Below are positions 1-7,478 of a stretch of 27,500 nucleotides of DNA, piece after piece. The position numbers and the translations under genes are program-made. Source of the DNA: Theodoxus fluviatilis (taxonomy: Eukaryota > Mollusca > Gastropoda > Cycloneritida > Neritidae); contig JAWQFJ010020580.1 of NCBI GenBank assembly GCA_034096865.1, positions 1-27,500 on the forward strand. Direction: 5' to 3'. How positions within the stretch are numbered: position 1 is the first letter of the stretch; each line of letters starts with the position of its first letter. The notes under the pieces were generated by a model. That model saw nothing but the letters and a program-made list of their open reading frames with translations, was not told the origin of the DNA and made no database searches.

Positions 1-827
1 CCAACGTCCTTCTCCTCTTCTCCCTCTTCTTCTTCCTAATCTTCTTCTTCAATCGTCTTCCTCCTCTTCTTCTTCGTCCTCTTCTTCTTCAATCGTCTTC
101 CTCCTCTCTCTTTAATCGTCTTCTATTTCTCTTCTTCTTCACGGATACAGAACGTCGGTCTGGTGGCCTGACGGTGCTGCTATCCTTCTTCGTCCTCTTC
201 TTCTGCAATCGTCTTCCTCTTCTTCTGCTTCCTCTTCAATCGTCTTCTTTCTCTTCTTCTTCACGGATACAGAACGTCGGTCTGGTGGCCTGACGGTGCT
301 GCTATCCTTCTTCGTCCTCTTCTTCTGCAATCGTCTTCCTCTTCTTCTGCTTCCTCTTCAATCGTCTTCTTTCTCTTCTCCTTCACGGATACAGAACGTC
401 GGTCTGGTGGCCTGACGGTGCTGCTATCCTTCTTCCCCTCCTCTTCAATCTTCTTCTTCTTCACGGATACAGAACGTCGGTCTGGTGGCCTGACGGTGCT
501 GCTATCCTTCTTCGTCCTCTTCTGCAATCTTCTTCTTATTCAATCGTCTTCTTCCTCTTCTTCTTCATCTTTCTCTGCCTGTGGTCCAAGCTTCCTCGAA
601 CCTTTCAAATCTCTCTCCCCACTCGATCAGTAGTGACGTTTCTAAAACATCCTGAGTCGACGTCATTACCTCTCCAAAACGTGACGTTGTTCCAAACCTT
701 TAGAATTCATTGCCCAAAGGCACAAAAATCCAAGTACATAACAAAAATGCAGAATACCACAGATTACACAAGTATTCACGTACAGAATTTCATCCAAATT
801 AAATACCATGGATTTCTGTACGTGACA
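1..827 (-). repeat. 3' LTR of the retrotransposon (partial)
   Basis: Bases 1-827 match 6765-7478 almost base for base, ending in the shared edge gtacgtgaca. The differences are mainly indels: this copy has one more 122-bp minisatellite unit (four copies of the motif starting acggatacag, at about 141, 263, 385 and 463) and lacks about 9 bp near 588. The rest of the LTR, an estimated 0.67 kb by comparison with the other copy, lies left of base 1. The tract is strongly polypyrimidine (CTT-rich) on the plus strand. Confidence 0.93.
141..590 (-). repeat. LTR-internal 122/78-bp minisatellite, four copies
   Basis: The core acggatacagaacgtcggtc recurs at about 141, 263, 385 and 463 with periods of 122, 122 and 78 bp. 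The copies are separated by variable CTT-rich spacer. The other LTR has only three copies (6905, 7027, 7106). Confidence 0.9.
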
Positions 828-835
828 CCCCCCTT
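828..835 (-). promoter_or_regulatory. Polypurine tract of the LTR element
   Basis: On the minus strand AAGGGGGG sits directly against the TGTCACG start of the 3' LTR. A purine run in this place is where plus-strand DNA synthesis is primed in LTR retrotransposons. The position is seen in the sequence; the function is inferred. Confidence 0.8.
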
Positions 836-1353
836 ACCCGGGAACAAAAAAAAAAAAATGCCAGTTTGCTTCTTTTTTTTTTTTTTTTGACAATAGTCTC
901 CTATCTCTCATTTTTGATATAACAGAATGATACGCTTGTACTAAAAGTGTTTTTGGCATTCCGAACAGTAGAAGCAATTCTCTCAGTACACAATGACAGT
1001 TACCACTCACAAATAATTGCCCCAAAAAATTCACTCATCAACCTTTCAGGACTGAGGATAGAAAACAACCAAGAATATTTATATCTGTCATTATAGGTAC
1101 ACACACCAAATAATGCCAAACTATGAAGCTTCTTTACACAAAGAATTAAGAAACCCACCACAAGTCAACGACAGCCCAAGAAAACTCACTCTTAAAATGT
1201 GACACGCTCCTGGTTAAAACATAGTGCACATCCAAATCAGCCGATAAGAAAATTGCACCCTGAAACTTTTTTTTTCTCTCTCTCTCTCTCTCTGCGCCTC
1301 CGCGTTTCTCTCTGCACCTCCGCCATTACAGCCAGTTCAACATACTCAAGAAT
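836..1353 (-). other. 3' untranslated segment between pol stop and polypurine tract
   Basis: About 520 bp with no coding signal. It holds homopolymer A and T runs (846-858, 871-888), and a T run continuing into a short CT microsatellite at about 1267-1293. No additional ORF such as env is seen. Confidence 0.6.
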
Positions 1354-4266
1354 TCACGGCACTGTTTGTTCGCAGTCAGAACGAGACAACAGATCTGCAA
1401 ACGTGTTTTGAGAGCCCGGAATCGAAGCGATCTCCATCTTGTACTGGGACAAAGCAAGAGCCCACCTCATGAGACGGGGATTTCTAAATGCTCCCGAATC
1501 CAGAAAAGACAGTGGATTGTGATCTGTTTGCAGCAAGAATGGTTTGCCCCACAAGTACCTCTGAAACTTTTCTGCAGCCCAAACGATAGCAAGACACTCG
1601 CGCTCGATCGTAGAGTATCGCTGCTCCCTCTCAGCAAGCTTTTTGCTGGCGAATGCAACCGGATGAAGTGATCCGTTCCGCTCTTGCAAAAGAACCGCTC
1701 CAACTCCTGTGTTGCTTGCATCTGTCCTGATGATCATGTCATCATCTAGTTTTGGGAGAATCAACACCGGAGAACACGACAAGATACGCTGGATCTCTAT
1801 CAAAGCGTTGTCGCAGTCAGGTGTCCACACAAAGCGCTTCTGCTCTTTCTTCAGCAGGCTCGTGATGGGTGTAGCAAGAGTAGCAAAGTTGGGGACAAAC
1901 TTTCTGTAGTATCCCACCAACCCCATCAGTGAACGCACTTGCTTCTTTGACTTGGGTTTGGACACGCTCAACATCTTCTTGAGCTTTGACCTCTCAGGAC
2001 GCAAACGACCCTCACCTACAATATGGCCTAAGAACTCAATCTCTGTGAACCCAGCATGAATCTTTGATGGTCTTGCAGTCAACCCAGCTTTCTCCAGAGC
2101 TGTCAAGACTCCATCAACATGTGTGAGGTGGTCTTTCCATGTCTGAGATGCGACCAAAATGTCATCAAAGTAGTTGACAGCACTGAACTTCTGAAGATCT
2201 AGAATACGCATCATTCGCGCAAATGTCGCTGGAGCTGTCACCAACCCAAAAGGCATTTTGACGAACTGGAATAACCCCTTAGGAGTAGCAAAGCTTGTCT
2301 TGTGCTTGTCTCCTTCCTCCATCGGGATCTGCCAGTAACCTTTCGCGAGGTCTACTTTTGTGAAGAATTTCTTCCCACCTAAGTGTGCAAACAGCTCGTC
2401 CATGTCAGGAATAGGCTCAGCATCCTGGACTGTGACTTTGTTCAATTCCCGATAATCAACACAAAACCGAACTGAACCATCCTTTTTGCCAACAAGAACA
2501 ACTGGTGCGCAATAGGGAGACATCGAAGGTTCAATAACCCCTAGTTTCAACATGGACTCAACTTCCTTTTCAATGACCTGCATTGAAGCCAGAGGAAGTG
2601 GATACTGCTTCCTGAAAGTAGGTTCCTGAGTTTTCACCCTGATATGATGCTTCACTGGTAAGTTGAAGTTCTTCCCTGGAAGTGACGTCATCATAAAAGT
2701 GTGCTTTTCCATGACAGCAACCATGTCCTCCTTCATACTCTCCAACATCACATCATAATGGATATCATTGACTGTCTCTTCTTTTTCAGCATTTGATGGA
2801 AGAGTAGTCAATGGAAGAGGTTCATCTTCCAACTGAGGAGGCAAGAATGCCAAAGACGCAATTTCTTGCTCACACTCACACTGATACTGTTGCGGACACG
2901 TATCCTCTCCTACCAACTCCACAAAGGGTGTGGTATCCCCTGCAACTGTCACATCTTTGACAACAACACCATCAACGCTCACAGCACTCTCAGCAGAATC
3001 TTGGACCAAACGTGGGAAATACTGCTTCAGCATGTTTGCGTGATATGTTCTCTCTGAATCCCCTATCTGCAAAGTGTAATTGTTGTGCGTGTCTTTCTTG
3101 ACGACCTTGTACGGGCCTTTCCATGACAAGAGTAGTTTGTTTGCGTCTGTTGGCAACAATACCAGAACTTGGCTACCTACCTGAAATGATCTGTGCTTTG
3201 TTTTCTTATCCCTGTAGCGTTTGCTTCTTTTTGTAGCCACATCTACGTTCTCGCTTGCCATTCTAGCCATCTCCTTGAGAACAGCTTGCAGTTCTCCAAC
3301 GTACTCAAATGTATCTCTCTCAGCCTCCTGTGACGCTTCCTCAGTCCAAGCACGGCGCATGAGGTCCATGAGTCCTCTTGGTCGGCGACCAAAGAGTAAC
3401 TGGAATGGGGAAAATCCTGTGCTGGCATTCGGCATCTCTCTACAGGCAAACAACAACGCCGGAAGAAACCTGTGCCACTTTGTTGGCTGTTCCTGTACCA
3501 CACGACGAATCATGGGTTTCAACGTTCCATGAAATCTCTCCACATTGCCGTTTGATTGGGCATGGTATGGGGAGGTTGTTATCTGTCTGATTGACAACAG
3601 CTTCAAGAACTCCTTCATCATGTCTGATGTGAACTGCGATCCTTGATCTGATAACAATTCTTGTGGAAACCCCATGCGGGAAAAGAACTTGAAGAGTTCT
3701 TCCGCCACCGTGACCGAATCAATTTTCTGCAAAGGAACAGCCTCGGGATATCTGCTCGCAATGTCTATCATGGTCAGAACGTAGCGATACTTGCCCTCAG
3801 ACGGAGGCTGAAAGGGCCCAATAATATCTACAGCAACTCGATGGAACGGTGTAGATATGTTTGGCATGAACTCCATGGGTATTGAAGGAGTTTTTCCTCT
3901 TGCCTCTGTGACCTGACAGACATGACAGGATCTGACATAAGCGGCTGTGTCATGCTTCAGTGTAGGCCAAAAGAAATTTGACTGAATGCGCTTGATTGTG
4001 CGTCGCACACCACCATGACCTGACAAAGGTGAGTCATGAGCAGCCTTGAAGACCTTTTCACGGAGAGACTCTGGGACAACAACTTGGGAAACCACTTCAC
4101 CAGACTTTTCCTTGAAGTCTCTAAAGAGTACACCATCTCTTTTGACAAAGGAAATGTTGTCACTAGAAGTTGATCCTACTTTTGCCCTAACCGATGCAAG
4201 AGCGGGATCTTGTTCCTGAAGGTAATGAGGCGTCTTTGTCAACTGATAGGTTTGGAATCCCTGTCT
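1354..4266 (-). CDS. pol: pol: integrase - reverse transcriptase - RNase H (Gmr1-type order)
   Basis: This ORF encodes the enzymes that copy the element's RNA into DNA and insert it. Numbering runs from the codon at 4240-4242. The integrase zinc-binding module is H69, H76, C106, C109. The catalytic core is D139, D199, E235, with exactly 35 residues between the last two. A GPY/F module follows (WKGPY at 374-378). Reverse transcriptase spans about 530-720 with D631 in VDLAKGYWQI and YFDD at 691-694. RNase H follows with D841 (TDAS), E880 or E882, and D907 (TDHNP), and the protein ends after LLSRS. The frame is open from just after the stop at 4267-4269 to the TGA at 1354-1356. The codon at 4242 is TTG, and the first ATG is residue 123, already past the zinc module. 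Pol should therefore be made by recoding from gag, whose frame it overlaps by 80 nt in the +1 register. No chromodomain is seen. Family assignment is firm. Confidence 0.95.
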   Translation of the reverse strand, partial: RQGFQTYQLTKTPHYLQEQDPALASVRAKVGSTSSDNISFVKRDGVLFRDFKEKSGEVVSQVVVPESLREKVFKAAHDSPLSGHGGVRRTIKRIQSNFFWPTLKHDTAAYVRSCHVCQVTEARGKTPSIPMEFMPNISTPFHRVAVDIIGPFQPPSEGKYRYVLTMIDIASRYPEAVPLQKIDSVTVAEELFKFFSRMGFPQELLSDQGSQFTSDMMKEFLKLLSIRQITTSPYHAQSNGNVERFHGTLKPMIRRVVQEQPTKWHRFLPALLFACREMPNASTGFSPFQLLFGRRPRGLMDLMRRAWTEEASQEAERDTFEYVGELQAVLKEMARMASENVDVATKRSKRYRDKKTKHRSFQVGSQVLVLLPTDANKLLLSWKGPYKVVKKDTHNNYTLQIGDSERTYHANMLKQYFPRLVQDSAESAVSVDGVVVKDVTVAGDTTPFVELVGEDTCPQQYQCECEQEIASLAFLPPQLEDEPLPLTTLPSNAEKEETVNDIHYDVMLESMKEDMVAVMEKHTFMMTSLPGKNFNLPVKHHIRVKTQEPTFRKQYPLPLASMQVIEKEVESMLKLGVIEPSMSPYCAPVVLVGKKDGSVRFCVDYRELNKVTVQDAEPIPDMDELFAHLGGKKFFTKVDLAKGYWQIPMEEGDKHKTSFATPKGLFQFVKMPFGLVTAPATFARMMRILDLQKFSAVNYFDDILVASQTWKDHLTHVDGVLTALEKAGLTARPSKIHAGFTEIEFLGHIVGEGRLRPERSKLKKMLSVSKPKSKKQVRSLMGLVGYYRKFVPNFATLATPITSLLKKEQKRFVWTPDCDNALIEIQRILSCSPVLILPKLDDDMIIRTDASNTGVGAVLLQERNGSLHPVAFASKKLAEREQRYSTIERECLAIVWAAEKFQRYLWGKPFLLQTDHNPLSFLDSGAFRNPRLMRWALALSQYKMEIASIPGSQNTFADLLSRSDCEQTVP
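4187..4266 (-). promoter_or_regulatory. gag/pol overlap, predicted +1 frameshift window
   Basis: Gag codons start at coordinates congruent to 1 mod 3 and pol codons at 0 mod 3, reading downwards, so pol is one base downstream (+1, or equivalently -2). The gag stop is at 4189-4187 and the last upstream stop in the pol frame at 4269-4267. I could not identify a specific slippery heptamer. Confidence 0.6.
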
Positions 4267-5896
4267 TCAGAGGAGTAGTAGCGGCATTCTCCCGTTTAGT
4301 CTGAGCCCGTGTCAAGACATTTGCAGTCTCACCACTCTGCCTCCTCAAACTTCCAGCTTCCTGCACCATGTCCATCATCTGTGCTACAGAAGGAATAACA
4401 CCATCGACATTTCCCAGAATAATGTCAGCAAATGGATTATCAATGACCAAGCACAAAAGTTGCCCTGTGTAGAACGGTGAGTCAACCCAAACCGAAGCCA
4501 AAGGAAAAACATCCTCTGCACCTCCAAACAGAGTAACCCGTTGTTCTTGACCTGTGTACTGATCTGGTTGCACCAGTGCCCTCTTAACTCCAGCACAAGT
4601 AGCACCAGTATCACGAAGAATCTTCGCTGGTGTGCCGTTGACTGAACCCTGAACAACTGGTAAGGTAGGTACTGAAGCTGACAGAAGAATCAGCGCTGAA
4701 GATCCAAACTGACCCGAGTTTGACTGACCTTTCAACTGACCTTGAGGTGACCACCCAGTGCTCTTTCTGGACCAGCAATCCTTCGCCTTGTGTCCTTTCT
4801 GTTTGCAGTTATGACATTCACCTGAGAAAGGGACGTAATGTTTCTTGTCAGGAACATTTTGATTTGATGTTTGTGTCTGTCTTGAGTTTTCCTGCCTCCC
4901 TTGCTGACCCGTGGGAAATCCCCTGCCCTCACCATGACCTCTATAAAAACCCCGATTTTTGGAAAACCCTCTCAAGTTGAATGACTCCTTGTGCCTATCT
5001 CCTACGCCAACACTACCCAGTACAGTTGTCTCTGGCTTTCTAGCCAGGTTTTTGTCTGGATGAGCCATTCTGTACCGATCCGAAGCCTCAACAAGGTCCT
5101 TCAGCTTCGTAGTTGATACGTCTAAGCGTTCTCCCAGTGACGTGGCCAGGTCCTTCGAAACACTGTGCATGAACTGTTCACACAGCATTCGCTCACAAAC
5201 GGCATCAAAGGTTTTCTGAGTTCCCGACAGGTCCAACCAACGATCAAGCAAATGCCTCAGCTTGATCTCAAATGCACTGAAGCCTTCCTCACTCACTGGT
5301 CTAGCAGCTCGGAACCGTTCTCTAAAACCTTCAGCAGTACACCGAAACTTTATTAGCAGGTTCTTCTTCAAGGTCTCGTAGTCCAGAGCACCCGAAGCAG
5401 CCAAACAATGGTATGTAGACAACGCAGACCCCTCTAGCAATGTTGCCACACACGCTGCCCACTGCGACTGAACCCAACCAGCTGCCCTAGCGTGATTCTC
5501 AAATCTGAAGAGAAACGCATTAATGTCATCTTTTCCCTCCTTGAAGAGTGGTAATTTGGGAAGTGTAGGTTTGTAGCTAGACTTTGCATGCTCCTGATAG
5601 TTTGGGTTTGCTTTTAACTTTTCTTGCAGTTCCCATTTTGCATGCTCCAATTTCTTTTCCTCTAAAGCAATTCTTTCTTCCATTTGCTTCCCTTCCATCT
5701 CCAATCTTGATTGTCTCTCTTTTGTTTGTTCTCGACGCAGCAACTCTTTCTCAACATGACCAGAAACAAAGTCTGCTAATCTATCGCCCCGCATCTTAAT
5801 TTTCTCTGCTATCTGTGAGTAAAACTCGAATAGCTGCGCCTCATCCATCTCCTCAGTCTTCATTCTAGAACCCTCCCTGCTATCTTCCTCCGACAT
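4187..5896 (-). CDS. gag: gag-protease polyprotein with SCAN-like capsid
   Basis: Encodes the structural protein of the virus-like particle fused to an aspartic protease. The first ATG in frame is at 5896, with A at -3; the frame is open to 5920 but that codon is TTG. The protein has 569 residues from this ATG. A charged, probably coiled-coil segment lies at about 52-97. Capsid begins near 108 (KLPLFKEG). Residues 190-279 resemble a SCAN domain, with an RERFR start, LLDRWLDL, and a CEQFMHSV helix. A Gly/Arg-rich linker leads to one CX2CX4HX4C zinc knuckle (C361, C364, H369, C374). The retropepsin has its active site at D429-T-G-A and IILGN near 492-496. The protease is in the gag frame, not the pol frame. 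The last 80 nt overlap the pol frame, so the frameshift must occur there, after the protease. The capsid-SCAN link is by motif reading and published family history; a profile search was not possible. Confidence 0.92.
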   Translation of the reverse strand: MSEEDSREGSRMKTEEMDEAQLFEFYSQIAEKIKMRGDRLADFVSGHVEKELLRREQTKERQSRLEMEGKQMEERIALEEKKLEHAKWELQEKLKANPNYQEHAKSSYKPTLPKLPLFKEGKDDINAFLFRFENHARAAGWVQSQWAACVATLLEGSALSTYHCLAASGALDYETLKKNLLIKFRCTAEGFRERFRAARPVSEEGFSAFEIKLRHLLDRWLDLSGTQKTFDAVCERMLCEQFMHSVSKDLATSLGERLDVSTTKLKDLVEASDRYRMAHPDKNLARKPETTVLGSVGVGDRHKESFNLRGFSKNRGFYRGHGEGRGFPTGQQGRQENSRQTQTSNQNVPDKKHYVPFSGECHNCKQKGHKAKDCWSRKSTGWSPQGQLKGQSNSGQFGSSALILLSASVPTLPVVQGSVNGTPAKILRDTGATCAGVKRALVQPDQYTGQEQRVTLFGGAEDVFPLASVWVDSPFYTGQLLCLVIDNPFADIILGNVDGVIPSVAQMMDMVQEAGSLRRQSGETANVLTRAQTKRENAATTPLKTGIPNLSVDKDASLPSGTRSRSCIG

Positions 5897-6077
5897 GATA
5901 GAGATTATCAACAAGGACAAACCTAGAGATAATGATCAGGACGGGATGGCGGGCATTCAAATACACAACTGTCACAACAACACGAACTCACATTGAACAA
6001 TTACTCAGCCTTCAAGGCAAAACTTGACCAAAAATTTCGCAACCTCAAAACTCCGACATCAAAAGTAAGCATGAAAA
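5897..6077 (-). other. Untranslated leader between primer site and gag
   Basis: About 180 bp downstream of the primer binding site on the minus strand. No coding signal is seen. This is where a packaging signal would be expected, but none can be recognised by eye. Confidence 0.5.
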
Positions 6078-6200
6078 GCCGGGGTCACCAGATGTCACAG
6101 CTTTTGAACGCTGGAGAAAAGTCGGGGTCACCAATATGTTAGAGCTTGGTATTTGGGGTCACCAGATGTCACAACCGTCTTGGGGTTGCCTGATGTTACA
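6078..6200 (-). promoter_or_regulatory. tRNA-Trp-type primer binding site, repeated near-copies
   Basis: On the minus strand TGGTGACCCC occurs at 6090-6081, 6133-6124 and 6164-6155, each preceded by a sequence ending ACA plus 2-3 bases, as expected for an LTR end next to a primer site. A weaker copy is at 6200-6182. The middle one continues as TGGTGACCCCGAC (6133-6121), exactly complementary to the 3' end of animal tRNA-Trp including CCA. The innermost (6090-6078) differs at one of 13 positions. Which copy is used cannot be decided without the outer edge of the other LTR. Confidence 0.8.
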
Positions 6201-6263
6201 ACCGTTATATTTCTCTCTCAGATTCAGACAAAGAAAAATAAACAGTTGTTAACAATGTAATTA

Positions 6264-6269
6264 TTTAAT
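6264..6269 (-). terminator. Possible poly(A) signal in LTR
   Basis: ATTAAA on the minus strand, 95-175 bp before the LTR end depending on which edge is correct. A common variant hexamer in a suitable place, but the surrounding DNA is AT-rich. Confidence 0.35.
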
Positions 6270-6302
6270 TATACAAAACATGAATCTTTGTAGTTCAATT
6301 AA

Positions 6303-6456
6303 TCTCTGGCGATTTCAATCGCCCTACCAAAAACAACAAATCTCTGGCGACTTCAATCGCCCTACCAAACAGACAAAATCTCTGGCGACTTCAATCGCCC
6401 TACCAAAAACAGACAATTCTCTGGCGATTTCAATCGCACTACCAAAAGAGACACGG
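6303..6456. repeat. Four-copy 38-bp tandem repeat with internal hairpin
   Basis: Units begin with tctctggcga at 6303, 6341, 6379 and 6418. Each contains GGCGA and TCGCC (last copy TCGCA) flanking a 4-6 nt loop. It lies inside the 5' LTR; the equivalent part of the other LTR is outside the window. Confidence 0.9.
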
Positions 6457-6505
6457 CCGGACAAGACGAACACACAAACACACACAAAAACCCACAGGGG
6501 ATAGC

Positions 6506-6506
<1 letters not shown>

Positions 6507-6552
<46 letters not shown>
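6507..6552. repeat. (TC)n microsatellite inside the LTR
   Basis: Uninterrupted dinucleotide run of about 46 bp in the 5' LTR. Confidence 0.97.
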
Positions 6553-6554
<2 letters not shown>

Positions 6555-6904
6555 GTGTACTCCAAGTTCAGAACAGTACAATAAGAATAAAATGAAACGT
6601 CTTCACCTTGGTGGTGAGATCCTGCAGAGGATCTTCAGCTGTATCCTTGCTCGTGTCAACACTCAACGTTTCATTGTCCATCTTGCCAATCCACTCCGTC
6701 GTCAGTCTTTCTGCTTCCCCTCCTCCCGATGCAGTCGTCGTTCTCTGATGACCTGGCGGTGCTGCCAACGTCCTTCTCCTCTTCTCCCTCTTCTTCTTCC
6801 TAATCTTCTTCTTCAATCGTCTTCCTCCTCTTCTTCTTCGTCCTCTTCTTCTTCAATCGTCTTCCTCCTCTCTCTTTAATCGTCTTCTATTTCTCTTCTT
6901 CTTC

Positions 6905-7200
6905 ACGGATACAGAACGTCGGTCTGGTGGCTTGACGGTGCTGCTATCCTTCTTCGTCCTCTTCTTCTGCAATCGTCTTCCTCTTCTTCTCCTTCCTCTT
7001 CAATCGTCTTCTTTCTCTTCTTCTTCACGGATACAGAACGTCGGTCTGGTGGCCTGACGGTGCTGCTATCCTTCTTCGTCCTCTTCTTCTTGAATCGTCT
7101 TCTTCACGGATACAGAACGTCGGTCTGGTGGCCTGACGGTGCTGCTATCCTTCTTCGTCCTCTTCTGCAATCTTCTTCTTATTCAATCGTCTTCTTCCTC
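6905..7200 (-). repeat. LTR-internal minisatellite, three copies
   Basis: The acggatacagaacgtcggtc core occurs at 6905, 7027 and 7106, against four copies in the other LTR. A degenerate relative (cctggcggtgctgcc) lies at about 6752-6766. Confidence 0.9.
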
Positions 7201-7282
7201 TTCTTCTTCATCTTTCTCTGCCTGTGGTACAACGTCCTCGGCTTCCTCGAACCTTTCAAATCTCTCTCCCCACTCGATCAGT

Positions 7283-7340
7283 AGTGACGTTTCTAAAACA
7301 TCCTGAGTCGACGTCATTACCTCTCCAAAACGTGACGTTG
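7283..7340 (-). promoter_or_regulatory. Cluster of TGACGT motifs in LTR U3
   Basis: TGACGT or its complement occurs at 7285-7290, 7311-7316 (within GACGTCA) and 7333-7338, and is conserved in the other LTR (for example 634-639). These match CREB/ATF half-sites. They lie in the first 200 bp of U3, where promoter elements are expected. Function is inferred. Confidence 0.4.
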
Positions 7341-7478
7341 TTCCAAACCTTTAGAATTCATTGCCCAAAGACACAAAAATCCAAGTACATAACAAAAATG
7401 CAGAATACCACAGATTACACAAGTATTCACGTACAGAATTTCATCCAAATTAAATACCATGGATTTCTGTACGTGACA

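Larger units (their letters stand above)
1..7478 (-). mobile_element. Gmr1-like Ty3/Gypsy LTR retrotransposon, left end outside window
   Basis: Read on the minus strand the order is 5' LTR (7478 to about 6093), tRNA-Trp-like primer binding site, gag-protease ORF, overlapping pol ORF, polypurine tract (835-828) and 3' LTR (827 to 1, cut by the window edge). Both LTRs share the same terminal sequence (start TGTCACGTACAG on the minus strand). Both ORFs are free of internal stops, and the LTR parts that can be compared are nearly identical apart from repeat-number indels, so insertion is probably recent. Integrase precedes reverse transcriptase in pol, which is the diagnostic arrangement of the Gmr1-like group. 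Bases 7479-7483 (gacac) would be one half of the target-site duplication; the other half lies outside the window. Activity cannot be judged from sequence alone. Confidence 0.93.
6093..7478 (-). repeat. 5' LTR of the retrotransposon
   Basis: The right edge at 7478 is fixed by identity with the other LTR up to 827. The left edge is placed at 6093 because TGTCAC there is the inverted complement of GTGACA at 7473-7478, next to a primer site. Alternative edges with the same form are 6137, 6167 and 6194. The LTR therefore measures about 1.29-1.39 kb. From its 5' end on the minus strand it contains TGACGT-type motifs, a 122/79-bp minisatellite, a CT microsatellite, a four-copy 38-bp hairpin repeat and a possible poly(A) signal. 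Confidence 0.85.

Noticed and set aside
139..527. Minus ORFs with repeated Lys-Arg and SSTVRPPDRRSVSV segments inside the LTR
   Set aside because: They follow the 122-bp LTR minisatellite and purine-rich spacer, with no conserved domain. The equivalent stretch in the other LTR is broken differently.
836..1353. Possible env-like ORF downstream of pol
   Set aside because: Only about 520 bp remain before the LTR, with no ORF of suitable length and no membrane segment.
6121..6133. Possible tRNA-Trp gene, because the plus strand equals the tRNA 3' end
   Set aside because: Only the last 13 bases match and there is no cloverleaf upstream; its place next to the LTR fits a primer binding site.
6303..6456. 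Short direct repeats with hairpins resembling a CRISPR array
   Set aside because: The units are contiguous, without variable spacers, lie inside an LTR and are in a eukaryotic context.
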